A stretch of DNA of 64,000 nucleotides from Ahniella sp. (GTDB taxonomy: Bacteria > Pseudomonadota > Gammaproteobacteria > Xanthomonadales > Ahniellaceae). Shown in pieces: positions 37,022 through 46,725 of the stretch; position 1 is the stretch's first letter; each line of letters opens with the position of its first letter. Below the pieces are notes generated by a model. That model worked only from the letters and a program-made list of their open reading frames with translations. It ran no database searches and had not been told where the DNA came from. Location of the stretch: the NCBI GenBank assembly GCA_016712105.1, contig JADJRU010000001.1, positions 496,001 to 560,000 on the forward strand, read 5' to 3'. Made by a program: the position numbers and the translations under genes.

Positions 37022-40000
37022 TCAGAAGCGGTAGCGGAAGCCCAGTGCAACAGCCCAGCGGGATTCTGCGGTGCGGTCACGACGACCGAACTGCTCTGGG
37101 TTGATGAAGTCGTACACGTAACGGCCGGTGGCCGGGTCGATACCTGCGAAGTTGGCAAAGCTGCGGGCCTGGGCGCCATTCGACTGGAAGAACACTTCGT
37201 CGATTTGTCCCCAATCCTTGTTCAGCATGTTGCCGATGTTCAGCACGTCGATCCAGACTTCAGCCTTGTGATCGAACCACAGCGGGATTTCCTGGCTCAG
37301 ACGGATGTCGAAGCTGTTCGTCCACGGCGAGTAGTGGCTGTTGCGCGGAATGACCTGACCGGCGTACTGGTCGAGACCCTGCGAGTTGATGTAGTCGAAG
37401 AATGCAGCTTCTTCGGCAGCGCGGGCGTTGGCATCGGCACCGACGAACAGCACGTCGCCTGGGGCGAGCGGGATGTACATCAGGTCGTTGCCGGCGAGGC
37501 CGTCACCGTTGGCGTCGTTGTTGAACGTCCATGCGTAAGGCTTGCCCTTGCGCACTTCATAGAACACCGAGAACTCTGTGGTGTTTTCGCCAAACAGCGT
37601 CCAGCGCTTGTTGAAAGCACCGTTGAGGCGGTCGCCCACCACGTACGGCGAACGCGAAGAGACTTCTTCGTTCGGGTTGATGATCGCGCGGCTGGCCCAG
37701 TTGGAGATCGCACGGCTGGAGGTCAGACCGTTGACTTCCGTGGCGTCAGCATGGGTGAGGGCAATCTGCGCGCTCCAGGTCTCGTCCTCGCGGAACGGCT
37801 TCTGCAGCGACAGGGTGTAGCTCTCGCCATTGCCCTTGCCGGTGTTCTTGGCAAGCAGCACTTCGCGGAAGGCCTGGTTGGCACCGGCGCGGGCATTGCT
37901 GGCTGCACCGAAGAAGCCCGAGGAGGCGGTGTATTGGCTCGGGTTGGTGTTGGCCCAGTACAGGCTACGACCGTCCTGACCCAAACGACCGACGCGGCCG
38001 AGGTTCAGGTGTTCGTAATAGATACCGTCTTCGACCTGCGTGAAGATCGCTTCGATACCGGCAATCATGCCCATCCACGGCAGTTCGTGTTCGAAGGCGA
38101 GGTTGCCCTTCCACACGGACGGCTGCTTCAGGCCCTCGTCGAGCAGATCGACGTCTGCGCGCGCGGTACCGAAGATCGGCTGGTTGTCCGGATCAGCCGA
38201 GAACTGGCGACCGGCCGGCGGAGCCGTGGACGGGCAGTTCGTCGTGGAACCGGAGAAGCCGCAACCGAAGATCGAGATCGTACGGCCGTTGTTCGTGAAC
38301 GGATTGGCCAGCCACACGTTGGCTGCCGAACCCTGGAACAGGCCGAAACCACCACGGACCTGCATCGGGCGATCGCTGTCGAACGTGTAGTTGAAGCCCA
38401 AACGCGGCTGGACAATGGCGTCTTCGCTCTGATTCAGGTTGTTCGGACGACCGAAGACAGTCTGGAACGCCGGGTTGAACTGTGCCGTGTCATCCGTGCT
38501 CGGACGGTCGACGCGGAAGCCGTACATCAGGTTCAGGTTGTAGTTGACAGCCCAGGTGTCCTGCGCGAAGAAGCCCCAGTTTTCGAGAGCGAGTTCTGCA
38601 GCGGCGTCATCGACATTACCCGACGTCGGCACGCGCACCACGTATTCGCGGTAGATGCCGTTGCGGAAGTTGGTCGTACTGCCGAAGCGGTACTGACCGT
38701 AGTTCGATTCCAGGAACAGGTTGTAGATGTCGTTCTGTTCCCAGTCGAAGCCGAGCTTCACGGTGTGGTCGCCGAAGTACATGTTGCCGCCGAAGTAGGC
38801 GTTCAACGTTTCGGTGTTCAGCACGTTCTGGTGACGGAACTGCTCGGTACCAAAGCGGAAGCTCTGCGAACCGAAGTCGACCTGAACCTGTGGCTGACGC
38901 GCAAACGTGATCGGCACCGAGGCGTAGTCGCGGTAGCTGACGCGCGCTTCGGTCGAGAACCAGTCGTTCCAGTCGCTGAACAGTTCGAGCACGGCGTTGT
39001 CGAATTCCTTCTCCTGCGAGTACCAGTGACTGGACAGGGAGAAGAAGTTGACGCCGAAACCGGGCTGGATGAACTGGCTCTGGTCGGTCGTCGAGTAACG
39101 GAACGCGGCGCGCTGCGTATCGCTGATGTTCCAGTCCAAACGCACGAGGGCGGAGTCGACCTTGGTGTCGGCGCCAGCTGCGAACAGCGTGCCCGGTTCC
39201 ATGCCGTAGCCTTCGGCGATGCCGATGACTTCGTTGACCTGTGCGGTGGTGATGCCACCGGTCGCGCGGTTCAGCGGCGTCGAGCCGTAATCGGCGGACG
39301 GAGCCTTGATGCGCGAAGAGTCGACGTTGATGAAGAAGAACAGGGTGTCTTCGATGATCGGACCACCGATCGTGGCACCGGCTGCATAATCTTCGGTGAA
39401 GCCGGTGAAGGCCACGCCGCGATCGTCGGTTTCACGGACCATGTCGTCGTTACGGTAGTTGCCGTAGACGGAACCATGGAACTCGTTCGTGCCCGACTTG
39501 GTCACGGCGTTGATGTTCGCGCCGGTGTAACCACGCTGGTTCACGTCGTAGTTGGTGACGTTGATCTGCACGGATTCGATGGCATCCAGCGACACCGGCT
39601 GACGCGCGGTCGGCAGGTTGTTCGATTCCAGGCCGAACGTGTCGTTCGTCGAAACCGAGTCGATGGTGATCGAGTTGAAGCGAGTGTTCTGGCCGAGGGC
39701 CGAGATTTCGCCGCGTTCCTTGTCGGTCTGCGAGATACGCGGATCGAGACGGGCGTAATCCTGGAGGTCACGATTGATCGAAGGCAGTGCTTCGATGGTG
39801 TCGCGATCGATGGACGTGCCGGCACCCATGGCTTCGGAATTGAAGACGCTGTTGGACGCGCTGGCAACGACTTCAACGGTGGCCAGATCGGTGGCTTCGT
39901 CGATCAGGCTGAGGTTGACCGTGGTGGTCTCGCCGAGCAGCAGATAGAGGTCGCTCTTCGTGGCATTGTTCTTGCCTGCGGAGGTAGCGGTTACCGTGTA

Positions 40001-40240
40001 GGGACCGCCAACGCGAAGACCGGACGCCGAGAAGCGACCTTCTTCATTCGTCGTAGCCGCCTTGCGCGTGCCCGAAGGGCCGTGCTGGATGTCCACTGCA
40101 ACGCCCGCAACCGGGGCTCCCGTTTCATCGACGATACGGCCCGAGATTGCGGAAGACGTGTTCTGCGCGAACGCAGGCATCACCGCAAACAGGGACAGCA
40201 TCAACCACAGTGCGAATTGCAGAGCTACTCGCTGGTTCAT
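37022..40240 (-). CDS. Oar-like TonB-dependent outer membrane receptor
   Basis: 1072 residues with GAAGGTG before the ATG and a signal peptide (ALWLMLSLFAVMPAFAQ). Residues about 30-115 are a carboxypeptidase-regulatory-like Ig domain (AISGRIVDETGAPVAGVAVD, then GRFSASGLRVGGPYTVTAT). A TonB plug follows (DTIEALPSINRDLQDYARLD, INAVTKSGTNEFHGSVYG), and the remainder is a 22-stranded-type barrel ending in the aromatic C-terminus ALGFRYRF. This is the Oar/OmpA-related receptor class common in Xanthomonadales, presumed to import or display large or hydrophobic substrates. It stands alone with its own terminator and no adjacent regulator or hydrolase. Confidence 0.9.
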   Translation of the reverse strand: MNQRVALQFALWLMLSLFAVMPAFAQNTSSAISGRIVDETGAPVAGVAVDIQHGPSGTRKAATTNEEGRFSASGLRVGGPYTVTATSAGKNNATKSDLYLLLGETTTVNLSLIDEATDLATVEVVASASNSVFNSEAMGAGTSIDRDTIEALPSINRDLQDYARLDPRISQTDKERGEISALGQNTRFNSITIDSVSTNDTFGLESNNLPTARQPVSLDAIESVQINVTNYDVNQRGYTGANINAVTKSGTNEFHGSVYGNYRNDDMVRETDDRGVAFTGFTEDYAAGATIGGPIIEDTLFFFINVDSSRIKAPSADYGSTPLNRATGGITTAQVNEVIGIAEGYGMEPGTLFAAGADTKVDSALVRLDWNISDTQRAAFRYSTTDQSQFIQPGFGVNFFSLSSHWYSQEKEFDNAVLELFSDWNDWFSTEARVSYRDYASVPITFARQPQVQVDFGSQSFRFGTEQFRHQNVLNTETLNAYFGGNMYFGDHTVKLGFDWEQNDIYNLFLESNYGQYRFGSTTNFRNGIYREYVVRVPTSGNVDDAAAELALENWGFFAQDTWAVNYNLNLMYGFRVDRPSTDDTAQFNPAFQTVFGRPNNLNQSEDAIVQPRLGFNYTFDSDRPMQVRGGFGLFQGSAANVWLANPFTNNGRTISIFGCGFSGSTTNCPSTAPPAGRQFSADPDNQPIFGTARADVDLLDEGLKQPSVWKGNLAFEHELPWMGMIAGIEAIFTQVEDGIYYEHLNLGRVGRLGQDGRSLYWANTNPSQYTASSGFFGAASNARAGANQAFREVLLAKNTGKGNGESYTLSLQKPFREDETWSAQIALTHADATEVNGLTSSRAISNWASRAIINPNEEVSSRSPYVVGDRLNGAFNKRWTLFGENTTEFSVFYEVRKGKPYAWTFNNDANGDGLAGNDLMYIPLAPGDVLFVGADANARAAEEAAFFDYINSQGLDQYAGQVIPRNSHYSPWTNSFDIRLSQEIPLWFDHKAEVWIDVLNIGNMLNKDWGQIDEVFFQSNGAQARSFANFAGIDPATGRYVYDFINPEQFGRRDRTAESRWAVALGFRYRF

Positions 40241-40486
40241 GTTTCACCTTCATTAGTTTAAGGAAATCTCTCCCGACCTACGCAACAGCCACTCGGACAA
40301 GACGGACGGGGTTAAACGGAAGTTTAACAGTGCCATATGACGGTTTGGAAACGAATTCGTTCGGTTTGGGCCCGGAATGTGAAGGCTTGTGTCTGGAAAT
40401 CGGCCGGATTCGGGGCTAAGGCGCGCGTGATTGCCTTGCCGGGCCGGGATCAACTGGCCAGAATCTCAGCTTTGCTGGAGACACCC

Positions 40487-40870
40487 ATGGCCCGCACCAT
40501 CATCAATACCCCGGAAGCACCCGCCGCGATCGGCACCTATTCTCAGGCCGTGCTGGTTGGACGGACCATTTATCTGTCCGGACAGATCCCGCTGGTGCCA
40601 GCCACCGGCGAGTTGATCACCGGTGACATCGACCCCCAGATCCGCCGCGTGTTCGACAATCTGCAGGCACTCTGCCGTGCTGGCGGCGGCGAATTGAAGA
40701 ACATCGTCAAGCTCAACGTGTTCCTGACCGACCTCAAGCACTTTCCCGAGGTGAACCGGATCATGGCCGAGTACTTCCAGCAGCCGTACCCGGCTCGTGC
40801 CGCGATCGGCGTGGCGGCCTTGCCGCGCGGCGCGGAAGTGGAGATGGATGCGATTGTCGTGCTGGACTGA
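40487..40870 (+). CDS. ridA: RidA family reactive imine/enamine deaminase
   Basis: 127 residues with GGAG before the ATG at 40487. Family motifs: [63 protein letters not shown] and [21 protein letters not shown], with the catalytic Arg in PARA and the C-terminal Glu. It hydrolyses reactive 2-aminoacrylate-type intermediates from PLP enzymes. In Xanthomonadales it typically lies between spoT and recG; here recG follows, but the upstream neighbour is the TonB receptor, not spoT. Confidence 0.93.
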   Translation: MARTIINTPEAPAAIGTYSQAVLVGRTIYLSGQIPLVPATGELITGDIDPQIRRVFDNLQALCRAGGGELKNIVKLNVFLTDLKHFPEVNRIMAEYFQQPYPARAAIGVAALPRGAEVEMDAIVVLD

Positions 40871-40956
40871 CATGCGGCAGGCCTGCGGTGATGCCTGCAT
40901 GACCCTGCCTCGCCGCCCGTGTTGCCCATCGTCTGTCACCGGGATGCCCGCGAAGC

Positions 40957-41363
40957 AGGCTGTGGCAATCCCGCGATTGCATCTGACCTCGCCGCAAGCA
41001 AGAGATTGCCGCGCCCTTCGGGCTCGCAATGACGGCGTTTCGGCGCGCCCGTCGCCCGCTCTTTGCTGTCATTGCGAGGAGCCGCTTGCCTCGGGACACA
41101 AAGAAGATGCCCCCCTTCGGGCTCAAGACAGCGTTGCCCCGCTCTTGCTGTCTTGCGGCGACGCGGCAATCCCGTTCTTGCCTCAGACACACCCGCAAGC
41201 AAGAGATTGCCGCGCCCTTCGGGCTCGCAATGACAGCGTTTCGGCGCGCCCGTCGCCCGCTCTTTGCTGTCATTGCGAGGAGCGCAGCGACGCGGCAATC
41301 CCGTTCTTGCCTCGGACACACCCGCAAGCAAGAGATTGCCGTGCCCTTCGGGCTCGCGATGAC
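40957..41363 (+). repeat. Second tandem array of palindromic repeat A
   Basis: Units end at 41033, about 41130, 41234 and 41363. The last (41269-41363) is complete; the first lacks its left arm, the second is shortened and internally rearranged (41068 onward, GTCATTGCGAGGAGCCGCTT then GGGCTCAAGAC), and the third (41150-41234) has lost part of its left arm. A 35-bp spacer (AGCGTTTCGGCGCGCCCGTC then GCCCGCTCTTTGCT) is shared by flanking units but differs from the spacer of the 32-kb array. The array separates ridA from recG. Confidence 0.85.
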
Positions 41364-41419
41364 GGACTGCCCGGGCGACAACGCCCTCTGCGGTTGAACG
41401 CTTCGATCCGTTCCATGCC

Positions 41420-43489
41420 ATGAGCCCGAACATCGCCAATACGCCTGTCACGATCCTCAAGGGCGTAGGTCCGGCGGTCCAGGAGACCTTGGCCCGGCTT
41501 TCGCTCTTCACGCTGTCGGATCTCTGGTTCCACTTGCCGCTCCGCTTCGAGGACCGCACGCGCATTACGCCGATCGCCGGCCTGATCGCCGGCCAGACTG
41601 CACAGGTCGAAGGCCTCGTCCAGGCAGTCGAGCGCGGTTTCCGGTTCCGGCCGCAACTCCGCGTGGCGATCGAGGACGACAGTGTCGGCACCTTGATGCT
41701 GCGGTTCATCCATTTCCGCGCGCAACAGGCCACGGCGTTCGAGGTCGGAGCGCGCTTTCGCGTTTTTGGTGAAGTGCGCTGGGGCAAGGATGGCCTGGAG
41801 ATGGTGCATCCGAGTTATTCGCGGGTCGTCGCCGATGCGCCGTTGTCGGACGCCCTCACGCCGATCTATCCGATCACCGAAGGCCTGGGCCAACGCACCC
41901 TGCAAAGGCTGATTGCCGAAGCCTTGAAGCGGCTGCCGGATACCGACGACTTCGATCTGATTCCGCGGTCGTTGCGCGAACAGCTTGCCCTGCCGGGATT
42001 ACGCGAAAGCCTGATTGCCGTGCACCAACCCCAGGCCGACACCGACGTCGAGGCGCTGCTCGCCCAGCAACACCCGGCGCAACGTCGACTCGGCTTTGAT
42101 GAACTGCTTGCGCACCAGTTGAGTCTGCGCCGCATTCGCCGATTGACCCAACAGCAGCCCGCAACCCGCATCCCCGTCGGCGCTCATCGTGAGGCGCTGC
42201 TCGACAACCTGCCCTTCCGTCTGACCGGTGCCCAACTCCGGGTGCTCACCGAGATCGACCAGGACCTCCAGCGCGGCATGCCGATGATGCGGCTCGTGCA
42301 AGGCGACGTGGGATCAGGCAAAACGGTCGTCGCTGCAATCGCCGCGTGTTCGGCGGCCGGCGCCGGCGTGCAGACTGCGATTCTGGCGCCAACCGAGTTG
42401 CTCGCCGAACAGCACTTTCGGAATGTATCGCATTGGCTCGGCACCCTCGGTTTGAAGGTGGTTCACCTGTCCGGCAAGGTGAAAGGCAAGGCACGCGAGA
42501 AGGTGCTGGCCGAAATTGCCGATCGTGCCGATGTGGTCGTGGGCACTCACGCGCTGATCGAAGAGCAGGTGCGCTTCCGCGCACTGGCCCTGATCGTCAT
42601 CGACGAGCAGCATCGCTTCGGTGTGCACCAGCGCCTCGCGCTGCGCAACAAGGGTGTCGGCAACACCGTGCCGCATCAGTTGGTCATGACTGCCACACCC
42701 ATTCCCCGCACTTTGGCGATGTCGCTGTATGCCGATCTTGATGTGTCGGCGATTGACGAACTGCCGCCTGGCCGCACGCCGGTTGCGACCAAGGTGTTGA
42801 GCAATACCCGACGCGAGGAAGTGATCGAACGGATTCGTGCAGCTTGCGCCGAAGGGCGCCAGGCTTATTGGGTCTGTCCACTGATTGAGGAATCCGAACA
42901 ACTGGAAGCGCAGGCCGCCGAGGCCACGTTCAAGTTGCTTGAAGCGGCCTTGCCGCAAGTCCCGATTGGCTTGTTGCACGGCCGGATGGGCAGCAAGGAC
43001 AAACGTGCCGTGATGGATGCCTTTCAGTCCGGAGCATTACGCCTGCTGGTGGCCACCACCGTCATTGAAGTCGGGGTCGATGTACCGAACGCGAGCCTGA
43101 TGATCATCGAGAACGCCGAGCGCATGGGCTTGTCGCAATTACACCAGCTGCGTGGCCGCGTCGGCCGCGGGCGGATTGCGTCGAGTTGTGTGTTGCTTTA
43201 CCAGTCGCCGCTCGGTGCGGTCGCGAAGGAACGACTGAATGTGCTGCGGGAAACAGAAGACGGGTTCAAGATTGCCGAGCGGGACCTCGCGCTGCGTGGC
43301 CCGGGCGAACTGCTCGGCACCCGCCAGACCGGTGACCTGGCCTTCCGGATCGCCAACCTGTCGCTGCACGCCGAAGAGTTGCCCCGCATCAGTGCAGCCG
43401 CGGACTGGATGCTCGAGCATGCACCCGAGGCAGCAGACCAGTTGATGCAACGCTGGATCGGCGCCCAAGCCCGCTTCGCTGACGCCTGA
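41420..43489 (+). CDS. recG: ATP-dependent DNA helicase RecG
   Basis: 689 residues, the usual length. The N-terminal wedge/OB domain begins ILKGVGPAVQETLARLSLFT, with DLWFHLPLRFEDRT. Helicase motifs: I GDVGSGKTVVAA, Ia APTELLAEQH, II IDEQHRFG, III MTATPIPRTL, V-VI TTVIEVGVDVPNASLM and HQLRGRVGRG, followed by the TRG-type tail ERDLALRGPGELLGTRQTGDL. RecG remodels stalled forks and Holliday junctions. It is downstream of ridA and a repeat array. Confidence 0.96.
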   Translation: MSPNIANTPVTILKGVGPAVQETLARLSLFTLSDLWFHLPLRFEDRTRITPIAGLIAGQTAQVEGLVQAVERGFRFRPQLRVAIEDDSVGTLMLRFIHFRAQQATAFEVGARFRVFGEVRWGKDGLEMVHPSYSRVVADAPLSDALTPIYPITEGLGQRTLQRLIAEALKRLPDTDDFDLIPRSLREQLALPGLRESLIAVHQPQADTDVEALLAQQHPAQRRLGFDELLAHQLSLRRIRRLTQQQPATRIPVGAHREALLDNLPFRLTGAQLRVLTEIDQDLQRGMPMMRLVQGDVGSGKTVVAAIAACSAAGAGVQTAILAPTELLAEQHFRNVSHWLGTLGLKVVHLSGKVKGKAREKVLAEIADRADVVVGTHALIEEQVRFRALALIVIDEQHRFGVHQRLALRNKGVGNTVPHQLVMTATPIPRTLAMSLYADLDVSAIDELPPGRTPVATKVLSNTRREEVIERIRAACAEGRQAYWVCPLIEESEQLEAQAAEATFKLLEAALPQVPIGLLHGRMGSKDKRAVMDAFQSGALRLLVATTVIEVGVDVPNASLMIIENAERMGLSQLHQLRGRVGRGRIASSCVLLYQSPLGAVAKERLNVLRETEDGFKIAERDLALRGPGELLGTRQTGDLAFRIANLSLHAEELPRISAAADWMLEHAPEAADQLMQRWIGAQARFADA

Positions 43490-43494
43490 TCGAA

Positions 43495-43521
43495 CCCCGG
43501 GCACAGTCGTTGCGCCCGGGG
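43495..43521. terminator. GC hairpin between convergent recG and ompW
   Basis: CCCCGGGC (43495-43502) and GCCCGGGG (43514-43521) form an 8-bp stem with an 11-nt loop, starting 6 nt after the recG stop and 13 nt before the ompW stop. There is no long T-run on either side; it probably serves both convergent genes. Confidence 0.6.
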
Positions 43522-43533
43522 CAGGACCTGCGA

Positions 43534-44136
43534 TCAGAACTTCAGGACTGCGACCACACCGATCAGGAAGGGATCGACGTTCGCCGTGCCCACGCCAGCC
43601 CCGTCAACCGCCACATCGGTATCCATATCGATGTAACGCGCTTCGGCGCGCAGCGCGAATTGTTCGGTCACGTCGAACTGAAGGCCGGCCAGAGCAGCCA
43701 GCCCGGTCGAGTTGTCGAGTGTCGTGTCGGTGCCGGCAATCGGGCCGAACTCATCTTCGTCGGAGAACGTGGTCTGGTTGAAGCCCAGTCCGACATAGGG
43801 ACGGAACGTGTCACCCGAGAACGTGTACTTGCCGGACACCGTCAGCGGGCTGTGCGTGATGTCGAGCGACTTGGCGCCATTGAGGCTGACCTCGTGGTCG
43901 AACCCGAAGCCGTACTGAACTTCGACGCTCCAGTTGTCGTTGAACGCATACTCACCAGCCAGCGTGAAGTTGGTTTCACTGTTGACCGACACATCCAGTG
44001 CACCACCGGCAAGCGAACCATTGTCGGATTTCGGATTGAGATTGTAGGCGCCGACCGACAGCGCAAAGCCTTCGGCGGAAGCGGAAAGCGGGATGGTGAA
44101 CAGGGCAGCGACAGCGAGCAGACGAAGGCGATTCAT
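43534..44136 (-). CDS. ompW: OmpW-family outer membrane protein
   Basis: 200 residues; GAGGAG precedes the ATG at 44136 and a signal peptide (LRLLAVAALFTIPLSASA) follows. The OmpW pattern is clear: ALSVGAYNLNPKSDNG, YAFNDNWSVEVQYGFGFDHE, LTVSGKYTFSGDTFRPYVGLGFNQTTF and the C-terminal strand DPFLIGVVAVLKF ending in Phe. OmpW is an eight-stranded barrel with a hydrophobic channel for small apolar molecules and is often stress-regulated. It is convergent with recG. Confidence 0.9.
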   Translation of the reverse strand: MNRLRLLAVAALFTIPLSASAEGFALSVGAYNLNPKSDNGSLAGGALDVSVNSETNFTLAGEYAFNDNWSVEVQYGFGFDHEVSLNGAKSLDITHSPLTVSGKYTFSGDTFRPYVGLGFNQTTFSDEDEFGPIAGTDTTLDNSTGLAALAGLQFDVTEQFALRAEARYIDMDTDVAVDGAGVGTANVDPFLIGVVAVLKF

Positions 44137-44302
44137 GGGGTTCTCCTCAAGTGATTGTTGGACGCCCTCGGCGGGGCGGCAGGTAGGAGAACCCATCACT
44201 TGCAAAGCACGTGCGAACCGGGTGCCTTCGAGACAATCACGTTTGCAAAGACGTCGCTCACGGACGCGAAGGAATCATCAACCCCATGTCGACCCAAAGA
44301 GA

Positions 44303-44324
44303 AACCCCGGCTTGCGCCGGGGTT
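44303..44324 (-). terminator. Intrinsic terminator after secreted protease
   Basis: AACCCCGGC (44303-44311) and GCCGGGGTT (44316-44324) form a 9-bp stem with a TTGC loop. Read on the minus strand, the stem is followed by TTTCTCTTTGG, 25 nt past the protease stop codon. Confidence 0.75.
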
Positions 44325-44349
44325 GCTGTTCCTGCACTGACCGAATCAA

Positions 44350-46524
44350 TCAGGGCGTGATCGACCAGCTATTGATGTACCCGGTGTCGCCGGCTCCAGC
44401 ATCCTGGACTCGCAGTTTCCAGGTGCCGTTGATGGCCTCGGTCGACAGGTTCAGCGTAACCGTCTTGACGATGTTGTCGGTGCCGGCACCCGTCCGGTTG
44501 TGAATGTTGTAGAGCGAACCATCCGGTGCCACGAGATCCACTTTCAGGTCACCCTGATAGGTGTGCACGATGTTGACCGACACCGAAGCGGTCGTACGTG
44601 CGTTGCCCGTGCGCCCGCTGATGACGATCGGTGAATCCACGGTGGCATTGTCGGCAATCGTGTAGTCGGCGGTATTGCTGTACGACTGCAAGCCGGTACC
44701 GAAGCTGCCGGTGAGCGTAATGCCAGAGAACGCCGAGTAGGCACGCAACATCACATAGTAGGTGCCAGCCTGCGCCGTGGCGATGTTGCAGGTCTCGTTG
44801 TTGCCCGACTGGTACGGACGGCAGTCATACGTGGTGGTGGTCGGTACTGCGCCGAAGCGCACATACATGTCGGCATCACCGGTGCCGCCGCTCGACACGA
44901 ACTTGAGACCCGTTGCGCCGGACGGAACAGTCATGGTGTAGGTGATGCTGCCACCCGCCGTGGCGACGGCAACATTACTGACCGGTACGTTGTTGCTGAG
45001 GATCAACGCTGTGCCGCTCGACACCGTGACTGCCTGGGTGCGAGTGTTGGTGGCACCGGAATTGTCGGTGGCCGTCAGGCTGACGTTGTACGTGCCTGCG
45101 GCAGCGAAGGTCTTGCTCGGGCTTGTGGCCGTCGAGGTGGTGCCGTCACCGAAGTTCCAGCTGCGCGATGCGATCGTGCCATCGACGTCAGTCGAACTGT
45201 CGGTGAACGTGGCGGTCAGACCCGACGTGGTGAACGTGAAGTTCGCCGTTGGTGCCTGATTGACCGGCGTCCCGCCACCCGTGTCGCCCACCGGCACGAC
45301 GTTGTTGAAGTACGTCGCCACCTGCGGCCAGATCTTCGAGATGTGCGCACCGGAGTTGTTGCAGCCACCCAGGTGATGCAGCGCGATGACCTTGTTGCTG
45401 GAACGCGCGATGACCGGCGAGCCGGAGCTGCCACCTTCGGTGTCGCACTTGTAGCCGGCATCGGTGTTGGTGCCGCTGCCATTCTGGACTGCCGTGTCGA
45501 TGATGCAACGACCGCCGCTGCGGTGATCACTGACCACACCGAGTTCCTTCAGGCGACCACCCGGATGCTGGGCAATGAAGATTTCTTCGCCCTGCACCGG
45601 CAGGCGGTTCTCGAGGCCGAAGTATCCGAAGCTGGCGAGGTTCGCGAAGTTGTTGACGGTGAACAGGGTGTAGTCGAGCGTCGTGTCGGTCTTGAGCATG
45701 CTCGCGCCGGTGACCTTCGTGGTCGCCGCGCTGGTCGTGCCGCCGCAGGTACTCGCCTGGTAGTTGAACCACACTTCCGATGCGGCCACCGCAGACTGGG
45801 TGGCGAAACAATGGTTGTTCGTGAACATGTGATTGTTCGCGCCGACGCGCCAGGCCGTACACAGGCCGCCGCCGCTCATCACCAGACGGGCGACCGGACG
45901 CGAACGATCGAACGCGGTGGCGTCGGTACTCTGGTAACAGGCCACGCCGCGTTTGTCGTCGACGCCGCAGATGGCCTTGATGCCCTGATCGTCGCCGAGC
46001 AAACCGTCCTGCATGAGGCTGCCGATCATCGCTTCGGGATAACCCTCGAGGTATCGCGATACGCGCACACCGTGGACGGACGTCCATGGCTCACGTGCCT
46101 TTCCAACGATGCGCAGGTGCGCGACCGGGCCCGACACCGACATCGCCGAGAAACTGAAGCGTCCGTCCTGACCGAGTTCGGGATCAACCGTGTGGCCATC
46201 GCGTGATTTGTTGCTGTACCGATAGACCTCGGTGCCGGCGTCATTGAAGACTTCCAGCGTGAGTCCTGATGGGAGATTGAAGTAGTCGAAATGAACCTTG
46301 ACGAAGCTGGCATCGAAGGTGCGGATCTCGGCAGTCTGGATGCCGCCGCGATTGGCCTTGGCCGCATCAAACCCCAGATCGACGTTACGCAGTTCGGCCA
46401 CTTTTGGCAGCGCTTCATGCAGCGGCCGGTTAACACCCATCGGATCTTTCGCGGCCAGTGCGGCACCACTCAGGCCCAGCGCCAACAGCGCCAGGGCAGT
46501 CTGCTTCAGAACTCGGTTCGACAT
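44350..46524 (-). CDS. Secreted multidomain trypsin-like serine protease
   Basis: 724 residues from the ATG at 46524 (signal peptide QTALALLALGLSGAALA). After a pro-region, residues about 200-420 form a lysyl-endopeptidase-like serine protease: His in FTNNHCFATQ, Asp in TTLDYTLF and Ser in EGGSSGSPVI, with cysteines in LCTAW, STCGGTT and GGCNNSG. Next are a PKD domain (about 440-525, ANFTFTTSGLTATFTDSS ... SRSWNFGDG), a bacterial pre-peptidase C-terminal domain (about 530-620) and a C-terminal P/Homo B domain (HTYQGDLKVDLVAPDGSLYN ... NGTWKLRVQDAGAGDTGYI). It should be exported, possibly by type II secretion, and processed. Confidence 0.88.
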   Translation of the reverse strand: MSNRVLKQTALALLALGLSGAALAAKDPMGVNRPLHEALPKVAELRNVDLGFDAAKANRGGIQTAEIRTFDASFVKVHFDYFNLPSGLTLEVFNDAGTEVYRYSNKSRDGHTVDPELGQDGRFSFSAMSVSGPVAHLRIVGKAREPWTSVHGVRVSRYLEGYPEAMIGSLMQDGLLGDDQGIKAICGVDDKRGVACYQSTDATAFDRSRPVARLVMSGGGLCTAWRVGANNHMFTNNHCFATQSAVAASEVWFNYQASTCGGTTSAATTKVTGASMLKTDTTLDYTLFTVNNFANLASFGYFGLENRLPVQGEEIFIAQHPGGRLKELGVVSDHRSGGRCIIDTAVQNGSGTNTDAGYKCDTEGGSSGSPVIARSSNKVIALHHLGGCNNSGAHISKIWPQVATYFNNVVPVGDTGGGTPVNQAPTANFTFTTSGLTATFTDSSTDVDGTIASRSWNFGDGTTSTATSPSKTFAAAGTYNVSLTATDNSGATNTRTQAVTVSSGTALILSNNVPVSNVAVATAGGSITYTMTVPSGATGLKFVSSGGTGDADMYVRFGAVPTTTTYDCRPYQSGNNETCNIATAQAGTYYVMLRAYSAFSGITLTGSFGTGLQSYSNTADYTIADNATVDSPIVISGRTGNARTTASVSVNIVHTYQGDLKVDLVAPDGSLYNIHNRTGAGTDNIVKTVTLNLSTEAINGTWKLRVQDAGAGDTGYINSWSITP

Positions 46525-46725
46525 GGTCTCTCTCCCAAAAGATCGTGGATTGTTTTTTTGTAATCCGGGTTCGTGCGGTTCTTTGACCGCATCAACCTGT
46601 CGCCGCGACATTTGATGGAGGCGAGACAGGACCCGGGGTGCCTTGCGTAGCCCGATGCAAGGCGCGGCGGACCGTATCACCGTTTGTTACAAAAGGTGTT
46701 GTGCGTTGCGGAAGGGCTTGACCCG

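Noticed and set aside
36620..40261. 1213-residue plus-strand open frame opposite the TonB receptor
   Set aside because: It is the mirror frame of a GC-rich gene whose minus-strand product has signal peptide, plug and barrel features.
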